Numbered from the stretch's first letter, positions 20,101 to 28,830 are shown. The stretch: DNA of 64,000 nucleotides from Zoroaster sp. YZ-2022 (GCA_029582265.1 CM055827.1:4821423-4885422), one strand, 5' to 3'. Translations and numbers: made by a program. Notes: generated from the sequence alone by a model not told the origin.

Positions 20101-22010
20101 AAAATAAATTATTGTAACACAGTTCTCCAATGTGAACTTTGGTGTGAATTTCAATGTTGCAATACTTATGGCCAGTGAGTGTAGTTCAAACAGAATACAT
20201 CCTCAGAATTATTGGTACCTTGACTTGACCAATTTCACAGAAGTTAGCTTTCAGGTAATAATTGAGTAATTTTAGTTTATTAGTTTATTACCAACATTGT
20301 ACCTTCCCAAAATCTCTAAAATCCTCTTTGCTAAAGTGAAGGATTTTGAAGGATTACGGTTACATGCTACATGCTCTTTGCTAAAGTGAAGGATTTTGGA
20401 GGATTGAGGTTATTAGGCATACTTGCCTTTCCATAGTACATGTACATCCATGTTTGTTGTAGTGATTGCAAGGTCAGTGCTTGGGTCAGTGGACGCTGTT
20501 TATTGCTCCATGCATGCAGGAAGGTTCCCTGGCCATGTACATTGTATCACAGATTAGAAACATGTGTGCATACATGTCATGTGCTTGCTTTACTACTGAA
20601 GGATTTTGAAGGATTCAGGTTATGTGTAAGTAAGTGGGCCTACAGGGAGTTAGGGTTAAACGATCACGTGGAATTAAAAAAAGGACAAACAGTTGGTGGA
20701 TAAAATAGTTAAAATGCTTTCGAGTCATTTCGTACCTTCGCAAACAATAAACCTTTCCACACCCATGCTCAAATCTACTGCGGGAATTCTATAAGGCAAT
20801 CAGTTCAATTACATTATTTAATTGACTGATAATTCCATATCACTACATTATGAAACAAGGTTGGACTTTGAGGAAAAATAAAAAAGCATTCAACGATTAA
20901 TACAAGTTATTAATAGCATCGTTAAGTACTGACACTGCATTGTTATAAATCTCTTTCTTGATGATGTGGTGGCCCTGAAAAGGGCCGATGGTTTTGTTTG
21001 TTTGTTCACACTGGTCCGTTGAGATGACTGCATCTTGACAGCAGACCCGATGTCGTCAGTTCGCCAGCCAGGTACCGATCCCAGGCTTGGAATACTTTGC
21101 CTTGAACACGCTGGTACTGCTTGCGTTGGTACCGGCGCAACTTGGATTAATTGATGACGGACTGCTGGACACGTCACCCAAACCCCGTACCAGAACTCAA
21201 AAACCCGACACTTTCTAACAGTTTCACGCAAAAACCCGGCACTTTCTAATATTTTATTCATTCGTAAACCCAAACCACGTAACAGTTTCAAAAAACCGGT
21301 GGTACGACTTGACTTAATCGAAGGTACGAGTTTGCGAAGGTACGAGTTTGCGAAGGTACGACTTGACTTAACAGACGGTACGAGTTTGCGAAGGTACGAG
21401 TTTGCGAAGGTACGAAATGACCTGCTTCCGTTAAAATAAACAAATTGCAACATCGCAAAAGTTGCCATTGATAAAGGCATACCTGATGATTTACAGTGGA
21501 TGTGTACTGTGATGTGTCAAACTCCCACCCAGCATCGCAAGAGATGACAGGCAGAGATCCATTAGACTCCCAAGTAGACTGGTTCAGGGTATTGGCTTCC
21601 CCGATTTCCTCCTCTCCATAGCCCACATCTTCCCCTTCATCATCACCACTTTCACCTAACTGTGACCGGAGAACACTGCCGAAGTAGGCCACATCAAAGC
21701 CCGTCAGATTGTACCGCTTGCACTGGGAGTAACGTATCTTGCCCGATGTTGGATCCTCTTCCCTAGGAATACTGATGTTCTTCTTGAGTGCCAAACAAGC
21801 AGAAATGGGTAGGAGTTCATCCGATAGTTCACTGCAGTTCTTACTGTTGAGCTCTGGTGTAGCGCACCAGTAATCGGTCTTAGCAGCCAGGAACACCATG
21901 TTGAACGTGTGTAGTGCACACGGTATCGCCACGATGATCAGAACGAAGTAGATTCGACGCTGGTAGGTGCCAAATTCACCCAAATGGGTCAGAATATCGT
22001 CAAATTTCAT
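5169..22010 (-). CDS. SLC22 organic ion transporter, copy B, complete 10-exon gene
   Basis: Exons (- strand): 22010-21483, 19084-18981, 18128-17974, 9628-9460, 8996-8858, 8714-8617, 7977-7769, 6041-5933, 5569-5361, 5293-5169. All junctions are GT/AG, phases match, and the sum is 1845 nt (614 aa plus stop). SLC22 landmarks: N-terminal [19 protein letters not shown] before TM1; a large extracellular loop (residues ~42-176) with N-glycosylation sites at about 58, 78, 101, 143 and 150, an acidic stretch at 119-139 and the W-E-F-D-x-S-x-Y-x-S-T-V signature; ADWFGRK at ~209-215 after TM2; P-E-S-A-R-W at ~322-327; [11 protein letters not shown] at 494-504. It should sit in the plasma membrane and move organic cations, zwitterions or anions; the subclass cannot be set. 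The start is the first ATG of the conserved N-terminus. The last acceptor (5294) is the least certain. Introns are repeat-filled, intron 4 by a retroelement. Confidence 0.9.
6395..7512 (+). mobile_element. Penelope-like retroelement, 3' part, interrupted
   Basis: On the + strand, 6395-6650 reads [20 protein letters not shown], then [19 protein letters not shown] and [10 protein letters not shown]. This resembles the C-terminal GIY-YIG endonuclease tail of Penelope-like elements (spacing S-A-I-x-x-H-x-x-x-x-x-H, I-D-W, R-x-x-E-A-I-E-I). A 3' UTR follows. Its end, 'gaaacgtcgagttgta', the 'aactaattactactcaattgag' region and 'ggtgtcaccgcaatta', recurs at 48083-48181 and 59424-59576, so it is a shared terminus. 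The 3' UTR is split by a separate insertion (6928-7398). The reverse-transcriptase part is missing. It lies in intron 7 of SLC22 copy B. Confidence 0.6.
6928..7398. mobile_element. Unclassified insertion with ~10-bp target duplication
   Basis: The flanking sequence gatcagagca occurs immediately before (6918-6927) and again after (7398-7407), where the Penelope 3' UTR resumes. This looks like a target-site duplication. The insert begins gggacgtgcacag, carries a related internal copy cccgtgcacagg, and has an 18-base A run near 7371-7388. No protein is recognised. The A run suggests a retroposon, whereas a 9-10-bp duplication also suits some DNA elements, so the class is open. Confidence 0.5.
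8340..8564 (-). mobile_element. MITE, GGGACAGTATCGTCACGA family
   Basis: Terminal inverted repeats gggacagtatcgtcacga and tcgtgacgatatttcccc flank about 220 bp. Related copies lie at 48721-48945 and 56575-56797 in the opposite orientation. They share internal text such as 'gactgaaaattactggctc'. The 48721 copy is flanked by TTAA on both sides. It is too short to encode a protein. Confidence 0.75.
9795..9985. repeat. ~190-bp imperfect palindrome
   Basis: Arms read gagattagagaaaag, gtcagacggg, acaaaccagacaaatagac and caaaacaaatg, then the same sequence inverted (catttgttttg, gtctatttatctggtttgt, cccgtctgac, ctctaatctc). The spacer is near zero. It sits about 85 bp before the left end of the PAT-like element, in intron 4 of SLC22 copy B. 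It may be a foldback MITE. Confidence 0.8.
10070..10214 (+). repeat. PAT split direct repeat A1
   Basis: 145 bp beginning aattgtattttctattgtgg and ending gcttattttttctt. It repeats at 15198-15342 without a difference that I could find. It marks the left edge of the retroelement. Confidence 0.92.
10274..11068 (+). CDS. PAT element ORF1, gag-like protein with zinc knuckle
   Basis: A frame open from 10229. I prefer the second methionine (10274, [11 protein letters not shown]), giving about 264 aa. The middle is charged and likely helical, with [20 protein letters not shown] and [21 protein letters not shown] basic, Arg/Tyr-rich stretch follows, then one CCHC knuckle [14 protein letters not shown] (C-x2-C-x4-H-x4-C) near the C-terminus. 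Such proteins bind and package the element RNA. The stop falls just before a possible splice donor (gaag/gtaaat, about 11073), and an acceptor-like ttatag lies just before the ORF2 start. ORF2 may therefore be expressed from a spliced RNA. The codon pattern is coherent and no break is seen. Confidence 0.85.
   Translation: MAYQQAINDRPILPEQVIPAPPTEGLTARAISDIVKEAVGGVKDYIDAALHAQREESEKVIESATQQLEHLKKASQVQFRFKGNKSQFTFNEEIVEALEKANNRLSEGKPVIAKELVDKAVVDLKKRNKLIRLADKSDAGWAAVDEYLSDELASDSEDEKRIRSAQTRAAAKKKKNKSLRPRPYNYRRQNAAETPPNPDSRNNYSFRRYNQQDRYQYSFGRGGSGPRPSDECFGCHQKGHWRRNCPNDTNKQTPAQIKDGGPRW
11643..13001 (+). CDS. PAT element ORF2, reverse transcriptase and start of RNase H
   Basis: The frame is open from 11550; [13 protein letters not shown] (11643) after an acceptor-like ttatag is the likely start. 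Reverse-transcriptase blocks in order: [49 protein letters not shown], and the catalytic YLDD at 12354-12365 (followed by GW). The thumb region contains LDWLGLTWN, and RNase H begins with the [13 protein letters not shown] stretch and the [10 protein letters not shown] glutamate. The protein copies element RNA into DNA. The frame stops at 12999-13001 in the middle of RNase H, while homologous sequence continues in the +1 frame at once, so this copy carries a one-base frame change around 12985-12996. A lesion is likelier than programmed shifting because no slippery site or downstream structure is evident. Confidence 0.88.
   Translation: MAPSTSATSSTSKGGSIGYDAEFYDLNYYEYEQGNAMPIVKGRLRAAKTFWKSINANPEVLDIIESGYKLPLLHAPDTVILKNNKSALNYSEFVLSAIEELKVNNLIIETDSIPHVVNPLSVAIQSSGKKRLILDLRYVNQFLWKSKIKFDDWNVALEYFKQGDFMFSFDLKSGYHHIEIFPAHTTYLGFAWEIDGSTRYFTFQVLPFGLSSAPYIFTKCLRPLLTHWRSQGLFIVLYLDDGWCRADTESKCIEQASLVKADLLAAGLVPNKDKSVWIPSVKLDWLGLTWNAVEGSIQVIERRISDIQSCINDIQVSLPFISARRLASLAGKIISLAPVVGPISQLRSRFLHMEIEKRYHWDKVYSLGRNNDVISEIFFWKKEVERLNNRLLFDYSLPQVLVYSDASATGCGAWTVVCGTMKFHQNWDSIEMSKSSTWRELKGVALLFMLCQ
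13002..13665 (+). pseudogene. PAT ORF2 continuation: RNase H end and Dam-methylase-like domain
   Basis: Out of frame with the preceding part. It opens with the rest of RNase [16 protein letters not shown] (catalytic Asp) and [15 protein letters not shown] (last Asp). About 150 residues follow that resemble the N6-adenine methylase-like domain of DIRS/PAT elements: [20 protein letters not shown], then VDAFSCDW, a degenerate V-P-P-I in place of the D/N-P-P-Y catalytic motif, and [14 protein letters not shown]. The role of this domain in the element's life cycle is unknown, and its altered motif suggests no methylase activity. The frame ends at 13663-13665, 165 bp before the recombinase frame. 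Confidence 0.75.
13830..14810 (+). CDS. PAT element ORF3, tyrosine recombinase
   Basis: A 326-codon frame. The first codons precede an acceptor-like tttttgcag at about 13844-13852, so the true start may be spliced. The N-terminal SAM-like core-binding part reads [20 protein letters not shown]. The catalytic domain shows [11 protein letters not shown] (Arg at 14304-14306), a Lys-containing turn [15 protein letters not shown] at 14649-14660, H-x-x-W (HGRW, His at 14718-14720) and the nucleophile Tyr at 14754-14756 (KDGYVKETL). All five active-site positions of the family are present. It would insert the circular DNA copy into chromosomes, replacing the integrase of LTR elements. The frame is unbroken. 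Confidence 0.92.
   Translation: MCIFYFCRIHKQKATLDEVLKASRAESTVSKYEKAFAAWKAWCKGERLIDCPAKQQDIASYFIFMLNSVAPYSRIEAAFYGIKWKHDCSPTVLSNPCDTKFLQLVLAGIKKILARPVTKKEPITPDILRMVIGKFAGEDNLMNIRNCSMFLISYAGFLRHNELANLRLCDVEIYDSHVKLFLVKSKTDQYREGAWVIVGATGSELCPVAMLKRYLSLSGMTLSSGDFLFRPVTYFKSRNSYSLRSGQLSYSRCREIFKEALKSVGVDAKLFGLHSLRSGGASAAAAVGVPDRLFRKHGRWKTEKAKDGYVKETLQNQLEVSLNLGL
15070..15198 (+). repeat. PAT split direct repeat B1
   Basis: 129 bp from gtcgctcgtcgtcaaagtac to ttaggaaataa. It abuts A2 directly and repeats at 15778-15906. Confidence 0.92.
15198..15342 (+). repeat. PAT split direct repeat A2
   Basis: Second copy of A1, fused head-on to B1 with a 1-2 nt shared boundary. This is the arrangement expected when a linear product is templated across a circle junction. 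Confidence 0.92.
15778..15906 (+). repeat. PAT split direct repeat B2
   Basis: Right edge of the element, a copy of B1. The 435 bp between A2 and B2 (15343-15777) is noncoding and contains an internal near-repeat, gttagtggacttcaacaagt / gttagttggcttcaacaagt (15567 and 15654 area). Confidence 0.92.
16255..17790. repeat. GACTC-rich degenerate repeats, two clusters
   Basis: Clusters of GACTC/GACTTG pentamer-based repeats lie at 16271-16402 (for example gactcagactcagactcgac) and 17659-17752. Both have the same orientation, with about 1.25 kb of AT-rich DNA between them. Such motifs occur at ends of some hAT-like nonautonomous elements, but the two clusters are direct and not inverted, so the class is unsettled. 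No gene is seen between them. Confidence 0.45.
18129..18980. other. SLC22 copy B intron 2, no feature recognised
   Basis: Intron sequence between exons 2 and 3 of copy B. It has a C/G-richer patch (18580-18900) with no motif I can name. Confidence 0.5.
20330..20620 (+). repeat. Direct repeats in SLC22 copy B intron 1
   Basis: The unit ctctttgctaaagtgaagga followed by ttttg-aggatt-aggttat occurs at about 20317-20351 and 20372-20412. A shorter match (aaggattttgaaggattcagg) lies at about 20600. Intron 1 otherwise (19085-21280) shows no gene. Confidence 0.6.
21296..21416. repeat. Short tandem repeat (ggtacgagtttgcgaa)n with inserts
   Basis: The 16-bp unit ggtacgagtttgcgaa recurs at least four times, interleaved with two copies of ggtacgacttgacttaa. 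This gives two higher-order units of about 60 bp. Just before it, aaaacccg-cactttctaa repeats (about 21197-21250). It lies in intron 1 of copy B, immediately after exon 1. Confidence 0.75.
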
Positions 22011-22368
22011 CTTGAAGTATAACCAAATTCTTCTGTGTTAGACCCTTTGGTGTGGACTCGACGTAAGCCCGATCTGAAGTGAAAGCACAAAAGCCTGGAT
22101 ATCCGGCCGGATAGGCACAATTAGAACGAGCATATTGTGACGGTCAGTGCATGTTGCGATAATGTTATTAGTTGACGTGTAGTTGGTGTAGCGCAGTCGC
22201 GAGCTGGTCGGGTTTTTCCGATCTACGCATGCGCATGGGCATTGTGTGCTAGCTGCGTGCGAAAGTTGCTGGCACTGGCCGGCCGGGCGCGGCGGTGCCA
22301 GTTCGCTGCAAGATCTCGAAAGAAGAGCAAGGTATGTTTGCATGCTCTGTATATTGTGCCTAGTACTG
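22011..22368 (-). promoter_or_regulatory. 5' flank of SLC22 copy B
   Basis: DNA immediately upstream of the copy B start codon. It is clearly more GC-rich than its surroundings (about 22200-22330, for example ggccggccgggcgcggcg), which would suit a promoter. I see no convincing TATA box and the transcription start is unknown. A MITE begins at 22369. Confidence 0.35.
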
Positions 22369-22925
22369 CGTGTTCGCACTGGACTTTTTTTGGGGAAGGT
22401 TTTACCGAGACGATGGTAAAATGAAAAATGGTCAAATGTTACCTCTGTCCGCACTTGGACTTTCGACACGGGAAAATTTTACCGAGACCGTGGTAGAAGT
22501 AACCGAGCTGTCAGTATAATGACTCATGAGGGCGCTTTGCATGACCTTTCTACGTTGACCCGATTGACCCAACAACGCACAGAAAACTTGCTACATGCAC
22601 ACATGCATTAAAATGCGCCCGGCCCGCCCCCACCGCGCGGTGAAACAATGCAAAGCGCATGCGTGGTGTCCCTGTGTAGCACAACCTTGTGCTCGGGCCG
22701 GATGTACGCTTTCCTGAGCCGCTTTTACCGACTCGCACTGTCCGCACTGGACTTATCGTCTCGGGAAAAGTTTCCTGGGCAGCAGTTGGCCAGTAAAAGT
22801 AACCGCTGGACTCGGGAAAAGTAACTGAGAGGAAAATGTCCTAGGCTGTCCGCACTGGACTTAAAATGGGAAAAGTACCCATCGTCTCGGTAAGTTTTAC
22901 CAAAAAAAGTCCAGTGCGAACACGG
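22369..22925. mobile_element. MITE with ~45-bp inverted termini (GTGTTCGCACTGGACTTTTTTT)
   Basis: The left end gtgttcgcactggacttttt is mirrored by aaaaaagtccagtgcgaaca at the right end, followed inward on both sides by 'accgagacgatgg'-like sequence. The interior repeats the terminal motif (ccgcactggactt, about 22740 and 22850). About 555 bp, with no transposase. It lies 360 bp upstream of SLC22 copy B. Confidence 0.8.
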
Positions 22926-24013
22926 CTTGGTTGAACCAGTATTGTGTGTGCACTGGTTGAAGGTGGAATATATCCGTGGGGGATTGACTATAGCTGTGGG
23001 CTGGTCGGTCGTCGGGTGGACAGTCTAGTGTCGCCGTTAGCTATCGCGGTGTGCGTGGTTGAACGGTAGGACCGAATTGTATTCGGGGTAGGCTGTCGGG
23101 AACGCCTGGGTCCGGTGGTGAGCATAGGGTTGAATTAGCAATTGGATAGTGGTAGAATTGCAGAGTTAAGAGTGAGCTCTGACAAGGGAGGGCTGCCTTG
23201 CCGTGAAGGTACACGGTTGAATGGTGGTTTATTGCTGTGAATTGCATACAGTCGGTATATTACGGGCATGATTATAGACAGGCTTACATTAATGGTTGAA
23301 TGTGACTTAGGTGGCTTCTGGTCATCCACATATTTCCTTGTAATTAAACCACACGGTTACCTGTAACTACGAGTATTCGAGATTTGCTGTGGAAAGAAAT
23401 AAAGCACATGGTTGATTGTTCTGTTTCATGAATTAATGGACTCTTGTGAATGATTTGGTGCATAAATTATTGTGTGATATAACAGTAGGGAGAGACAATT
23501 AATTTCCAATCGGCGGTAAACTTCCTCCAAAACGAAGCTTGTCCCTAGCGTTTAGGCCGCTCAATACTAGGGTCCAGGACCACGTATATTTATTCGTAGT
23601 GATCAGGTCCTGTAGATAAAAATAGTCCGCCACAATATCAGTCAAGTATTGGCCTATTGTTGTAGCTCAATGTAAATCCCACCACAGTTGCGCTTCAGCC
23701 ACTTTCTGATAAAGTTAAGGAAATAATTAACTTTCTGATAAAAGTACATGTATGTATGTATGTACAGTGTATGTACATGTATGTATGTATATAAAGCACT
23801 GCATACTCACGTGATCCGAGGAACGACGCGCATTGTAGGCCATACCATTAATGTGACAGGGCAAACAAATTGCGAAGCGGTTTAAAATTAAAATTTCCAT
23901 TCCTTTTATCATAATTTAATTAACCATTAATAATCACAATGAAAAATCGGCGTAGCTGTGTTGGTGGCGCACTTTTCCCCTAACCCTTCCTCCCCCTCCC
24001 CCCCCCCCCCGGG
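22926..24013. other. Intergenic DNA, no gene recognised
   Basis: No recognisable coding sequence. A (gtat/tgta)n patch lies at 23748-23795 and a C homopolymer at 23995-24010. Confidence 0.5.
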
Positions 24014-24112
24014 CCGGCTAGAATCCTATAGACTGCAGCGGGTTTGCGATATGTATAGGTTGATTAAATTGTTTATCACCAGACGCAAGAATTTCATCAA
24101 TCTGTAAGGAAG
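24014..24112 (-). repeat. Repeat fragment shared with the 28.6-29 kb SINE block
   Basis: The sequence ccggctagaatcctatagac, then gcagcgggtttgcgat, is the inverse of 28917-28960. The following 'gacgcaagaatttcatcaat' matches 28894-28915. It is a diverged copy of the spacer that joins the SINE pair. Confidence 0.65.
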
Positions 24113-24204
24113 TAATATGCCATTGAAGTCATCGTTAACCCTCAAGCCCCCTCCTCGTATTATGTAACATCAGAACCTACATAAAGTGTGCCACTTGTGT
24201 ATTC

Positions 24205-24472
24205 TATACTGTAAAAATGGTGTTTAGAATTTAAACACATGCCAAATAAACGCGTTTAGGAATGCGTTTAAATGCTAAATGGCCATCCTCTGTACAATCA
24301 TGTCATAAAGCTAACGTTTTGACACCTGTTCATTATGGTATTTAGCATTCAAACACACATCCACAGAAAAGCACAATCTAAACATGTTTTAGGCTCAACA
24401 TGTGAAAAAAGTGAGTACAAACTAAGTGTTCATAAATGTGTTTAAATTCTCACCACCATTTTTACAGTGTAC
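24205..24472. mobile_element. MITE with TACTGTAAAAATGGTG inverted termini
   Basis: Left terminus tactgtaaaaatggtg and right terminus caccatttttacagtgta flank about 265 bp. The interior has several 'gtttaaa' and 'aacacat' motifs. No coding frame. Confidence 0.8.
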
Positions 24473-25162
24473 TATCCTAGTCCACGGCATAGTACTCCAC
24501 TAATAATAATGTATTTGGTCCATTTATGACGTATTGTTCCACAGATTGCCGTGCAAGGTCTAAAATAGAAGCGGTGCAGTCTGGAAGACTATACCCGGCG
24601 TGTCAGGGAACTGTATCTCCCGCACACAGCTTAGCGTTAAGCGCATTTGCCACACAGAATGGTTCGCCTGCATCTGGTTTAAGATTGCATCTAATTCTAG
24701 GAACAAGCTTCGCGCGTAAAGACCCTAATCCCATGATACCATACGGCAGGCAGCAAAATTTCTCTTAAACCCATTGATCTCTATACTAACTTTTATAGGC
24801 CAATCAGCGCCCATCTAGTATAGAGATCAGTTATTAAACCATGCTTGTTGTGCGTGGGCGCATTTGGAGTAAAATGTCATGGTATGGGTTACAGCCATTG
24901 ACCTCCATTATATTCACTGTAACTGAAATAAATGGTTACAGCAGGTTGCCACACTGTAGGTAATAGACTTCTGATACTACGGTAGGTCTGGGTCATCTCG
25001 ATGAAACCCCTCGTTTAATAAAATCATGCATTATCCCACAATTTCCCTTTCCGTTTTCGCCGTTAAAGAACACTTTCTGTATGTATTCTCACAATGGTTT
25101 ATTCTGACGTTTCAGCAGACTAGACTCCAGGCAGCTGTCAGAAAAGTTTCACGTTCGTATAT
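24473..25162. other. Intergenic DNA, no gene recognised
   Basis: An 80-codon frame at 24526-24768 has no recognisable domain and no splice context. It is left uncalled. Short inverted pieces around ctctatactaac and tagtatagagat (24779-24830) suggest a small hairpin. Confidence 0.45.
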
Positions 25163-25290
25163 ACATGCAGTACAGGGTGGCAACACACAGTGCTGATGGC
25201 ATTTTGCAAGAAAGGCGCCAAACAAGACACTGTTCAAATTCGTACCGCGCGCTCGTCATAATGTGTTGCCACCTTGTACTGCATGTGTAC
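25163..25290. mobile_element. Small foldback/MITE, ~128 bp
   Basis: Inverted termini acatgcagtacagggtggca (then acaca) and tgtgttgccaccttgtactg (then catgtgt). The loop is about 70 bp. Confidence 0.8.
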
Positions 25291-25436
25291 GAATAATTTG
25301 TTTATACGAAAACGCTGTGCCTATAGGCATATATGGATTTTGTTTACACATTAAAATGTTTACATGAGTGACTTTTACCGAAATTATTATGAAATAAATT
25401 GGATGGCCTAGTCCCGGCCTCCCCACTGCAGTACAC

Positions 25437-26257
25437 ACTATCACTGATGACGTCATCACCTACAGTTGTTAAAAGACAAGAGTTACTTCAGGAGATGAGT
25501 TTTCATAATATATAATTAAAATAACATATAATGTGCTACACTGAATACATTAACTTCCAGTTCAGTCATTCCATACAAATTCTTCTAACCGTAAGTTCTG
25601 GTTCAATCATTTGACTTCATTTGTACTTCACAAAATTTTCTCAAGATAGCAAAAAGTGACTTTTTTAAACCTGCCGCTAGAGGCCGCTGTTAAGAGCGAT
25701 GACGTCACCAAATATATTTTTGAAAAGAGCAGATCCCACTTAACATATAAACCAAACCCAGAATGTTTTTTTTCGAATACCCTTTCAGATTTGCGTTTCG
25801 AACGGAAGGAGAGGTCAGATTAGGGTCATGTCTGTGAACGAAATGTGACATAGTTCAAGGTCTTTAAGGTGATGCAAAGATTCTGAAAATATCTTCTGTG
25901 GTTCATGAGATATAATTTTTTTAATATTCAACTTCCGGTTTTGACCGGAAGGAGAGGTCAGATTGAGGTCACGTCTGTGAACGAAATGTCACATAATTCA
26001 AGATCTTTCAGATGATGCAAAGATTGTGAAAATATCTTTTGTGGTTTATGAGATATGATTTTTTTGAAATATTAAACTTTAATTTAGTGTAATTCGATAT
26101 CTGATGACCTCATCATGACGTTACAACCTAGGATACAACTACATGTTAAGGTATAAGTATGTGTTAAGTTTTAAGGTGCTGTGAACTTTGCAACTGTCCT
26201 TTTTTGTTGGATATGTCTCACTGAGGAGAAGAAAAAGTATTTAAAAAAACGAAACAA
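25437..26257 (+). repeat. Hairpin-end repeat family, truncated copy
   Basis: Shares its opening (tgatgacgtcatcacctaca, then gttgttaaaagacaag) with 26317 onward and its interior with 27840-28090, 35640-36145 and 38760-39000. Characteristic pieces are cttccggttttgaccggaag, gatgcaaagattgtgaaaat, ggttcatgagatatgatttt and gatatctgatgac. It abuts a second copy that starts with an inverted CTAG hairpin end. No protein is encoded. Confidence 0.8.
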
Positions 26258-28585
26258 CTAGAGGTATTGAGTTTGTAGAAAACAAACTCAGGGTGTTCGA
26301 GTGTGCATCATATGTGATGACGTCATCACCTAAAGTTGTTAAAAGACAAGGGTTACTTCAGGAGATATGGGTTTTCATAATTTATGATTAAAATAACATA
26401 TAGTATAATGTGCTATACTGAATACATTAATTTCCGGTTCAGTCATCCCATATAATTTAAAATTCTTCCAACCGTAAGTTCCGGTTTAATCATGTGATGT
26501 CATTCATACTTCACAAAATTTTTACTCATAATATGGGTGTCAATTGTGCCAAATTTGGTAAAATTTTGTCTAATGTTCTTTCAAGATAGAGAAAAGAGCA
26601 GATCCCACTTAACATATAAACCCAGAATGCTTTTTTTCGAATACGCTTTCAGATTTTTAAACTTGAACTTCCAGTTTGGACCGGAAGTAAGGGTCAATAG
26701 GGTCATGTCTGTGTATCAAATGTCGAGTCCTCCATGTTCTTTATGATTATGAAGGAATCAAGAAATTATCTATTGTGGTTCACGAGATATAAAATATATT
26801 GTTTTAATTATAATTAATTACGTAATAATTAATTAGATGACCTCACCATGACGTCACAACGTTACCTGGAACTATATGTTAAGGTCTAACTATTTGTTAT
26901 GTTTTGACTGTACAAATACATTTCCAGATTATGATACAGTCCATTTTCGTAGTTTACAGAGCGGCTACGTTCGTACAGACAAGGTATAACAATGAAATGT
27001 AACATGGTGAACATTCATGAGCAATCGAATAGCCAATAAGAACAATATAAATTTGTTACTTTGGAAATCTATCCAATCACGATGCGCAGAAAGAGGCACG
27101 TGATCCTCAAACACTTGGGGAGAGGGGAGGGAGGGGAGGGGAGGGAGGGGAGGGGAGGGGAGGGAGGGGGATCACGTAAGCCACATGCAAAGCGCTTCTA
27201 ACAGAATTAATCCGCAGTCACTACTTAATTTTATATAAAATCCTAAACAAAGTGAAATCTAAGAGTGAATTCTAACAGATCGTTTTTAAGTTGGCATTCA
27301 TGACTTTAATTAACTCATCGTGAGGATTTTTTCTTTTTTCATTCGTTTATGGGCAATCAATTTCAGGGTAACAGTTTTACAATGCTCCCTTGACAAAAGG
27401 TTTTCAGGCACTGAGTTAATTTAAATACAAAATCAATTAAATTTGACTTATTTATTTTAACTTAAGTATTTTATTTCTTTTCTTTTTATTATTTTATCAA
27501 CTTAATTAAATTTACTTTTGCGAATGGAATAATGTGTACAATTTTTAAACGAAAAGCATCAATAAATTTCCCACAATAATTGTTTAATAAACAATGTGGC
27601 AAAAAAGTCTAGAAAAACAAAATGGTTGGTAATTTTTCCCAAAATTGTTGGGTGTTTACTTTTAAATATTGGTTTTGGTTAGCCGGTTAGCAAATTTCTA
27701 AATGGACAGTGAATTTTGTTTCATTTTAATTTATGTAATAACCAAATGATATGTTTCATTATCATTAATAAATAAAAAAATAAATAAAAAAGATTAAGGC
27801 CTAAACATTTTCAGCATTATTCTGGTACAGAAGCTTAAAACTTAACACATAGTTAGACCTTAACATGTAGTTGTATCCTAGGTTGTGATGTCATGGTTAA
27901 GGCATCAGATATCGAATTACACTAAATATTTCCAAAAATCATATCTTATGAACCACAAAAGATATTTACACAATCTTTGCATCATCTTACAGATCTTGAA
28001 TTATGTGACATTTCGTACACAGATATGACCCCAATCAGACCTCTCTTTCCGGTCGAAACCGGATAGGGTATATGCCTAATTCAGTGGACGAAAATTACTA
28101 TTGACATGTGACCTTTTTTTTAAATGTGACTGACGTCATCACCGGTTTAGAAACATAATAATCTAAAAAATTATAGGAAATTTGAATGACTTCTGCGGAT
28201 AAAGTGATAGTGACATCGTATATTCAGAGCGCCCCCTAGTGGCATTTTTAAAAAGGGATTATTTTCCAATCTCAGAAATTGAACCAAAACATGCTAACCA
28301 AAGTACTAACGTTATTTTTTCATGATTATGAGGAAGTTTCGTTGTGTCATATAATGACCTTCAAATCACCTGTTCTGACCTTTACTTCCGGTCCAAACAA
28401 GAAGTCCAAAGTCAACACATTCTAATGCAAAATTGATATATTTTTGAATATGAAATTGATATTGTTATAATAAAAGATGATACACCTTTGCAAAATACGA
28501 TATTGACATCATCGTTGATAATTTGATTGAACCGGAAGTTGACTCGAACACCGTGTGTTTGTTCTAACAAACACTTAAGCTCTAG
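26258..28585. mobile_element. Hairpin-end repeat element bounded by inverted CTAG-hairpin termini
   Basis: Both ends carry the same structure in opposite orientation. On the left (read on the - strand) a hairpin gagtttgt...acaaactc is followed by 7 nt and CTAG (26261-26258). On the right a hairpin gtgtttgtt...aacaaacac (28555-28574) is followed by 7 nt and CTAG (28582-28585). Each is flanked by T. A hairpin a few bases before a terminal CTRR is the hallmark of Helitron 3' ends, so this may be two nonautonomous Helitron-like copies joined inverted, or a foldback element with imperfect ~45-bp inverted repeats. No Rep/helicase is encoded. Confidence 0.65.
27117..27171 (+). repeat. G-rich tract (gggaggggag)n
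   Basis: About 55 bp made of runs of three to five G separated by single A. It offers many G3+ tracts within quadruplex distance. It lies inside the hairpin-end element. Confidence 0.85.
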
Positions 28586-28667
28586 TTTATTCAGTTTTTA
28601 TGTAAAAATTTGATAATAAATAAATATACAGGTTGGTGAAATTCTTGCGTCGGGAGATAAACAATTG

Positions 28668-28830
28668 ATTTAATTTTGCCCTACCCCGACGTGTGTATAG
28701 CACTGTATACTCAGTGCTTTCCGAGTATTTGTGAAAAAAAACTACACAGGTGACTCGGGTGGGATTCGAACCCACGTCCTCATGCTTACTAGTGCAGACG
28801 TCTTAACCTCTCGACCACCGAGCTTGCCCG
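28668..28830 (-). mobile_element. tRNA-derived SINE, - strand copy
   Basis: On the - strand, 28828-28752 forms a tRNA-like head with box A ggtggtcgagagg and box B ggttcgaatccc. A tail region follows, ending in tagggcaaaattaaat. It differs from the + copy at several positions, and the head cannot make a proper tRNA with its degenerate stems. Confidence 0.8.

Noticed and set aside
21296..21416. CRISPR-like array
   Set aside because: Short eukaryotic tandem repeats without unique spacers of constant length and no cas genes; the genome is animal.
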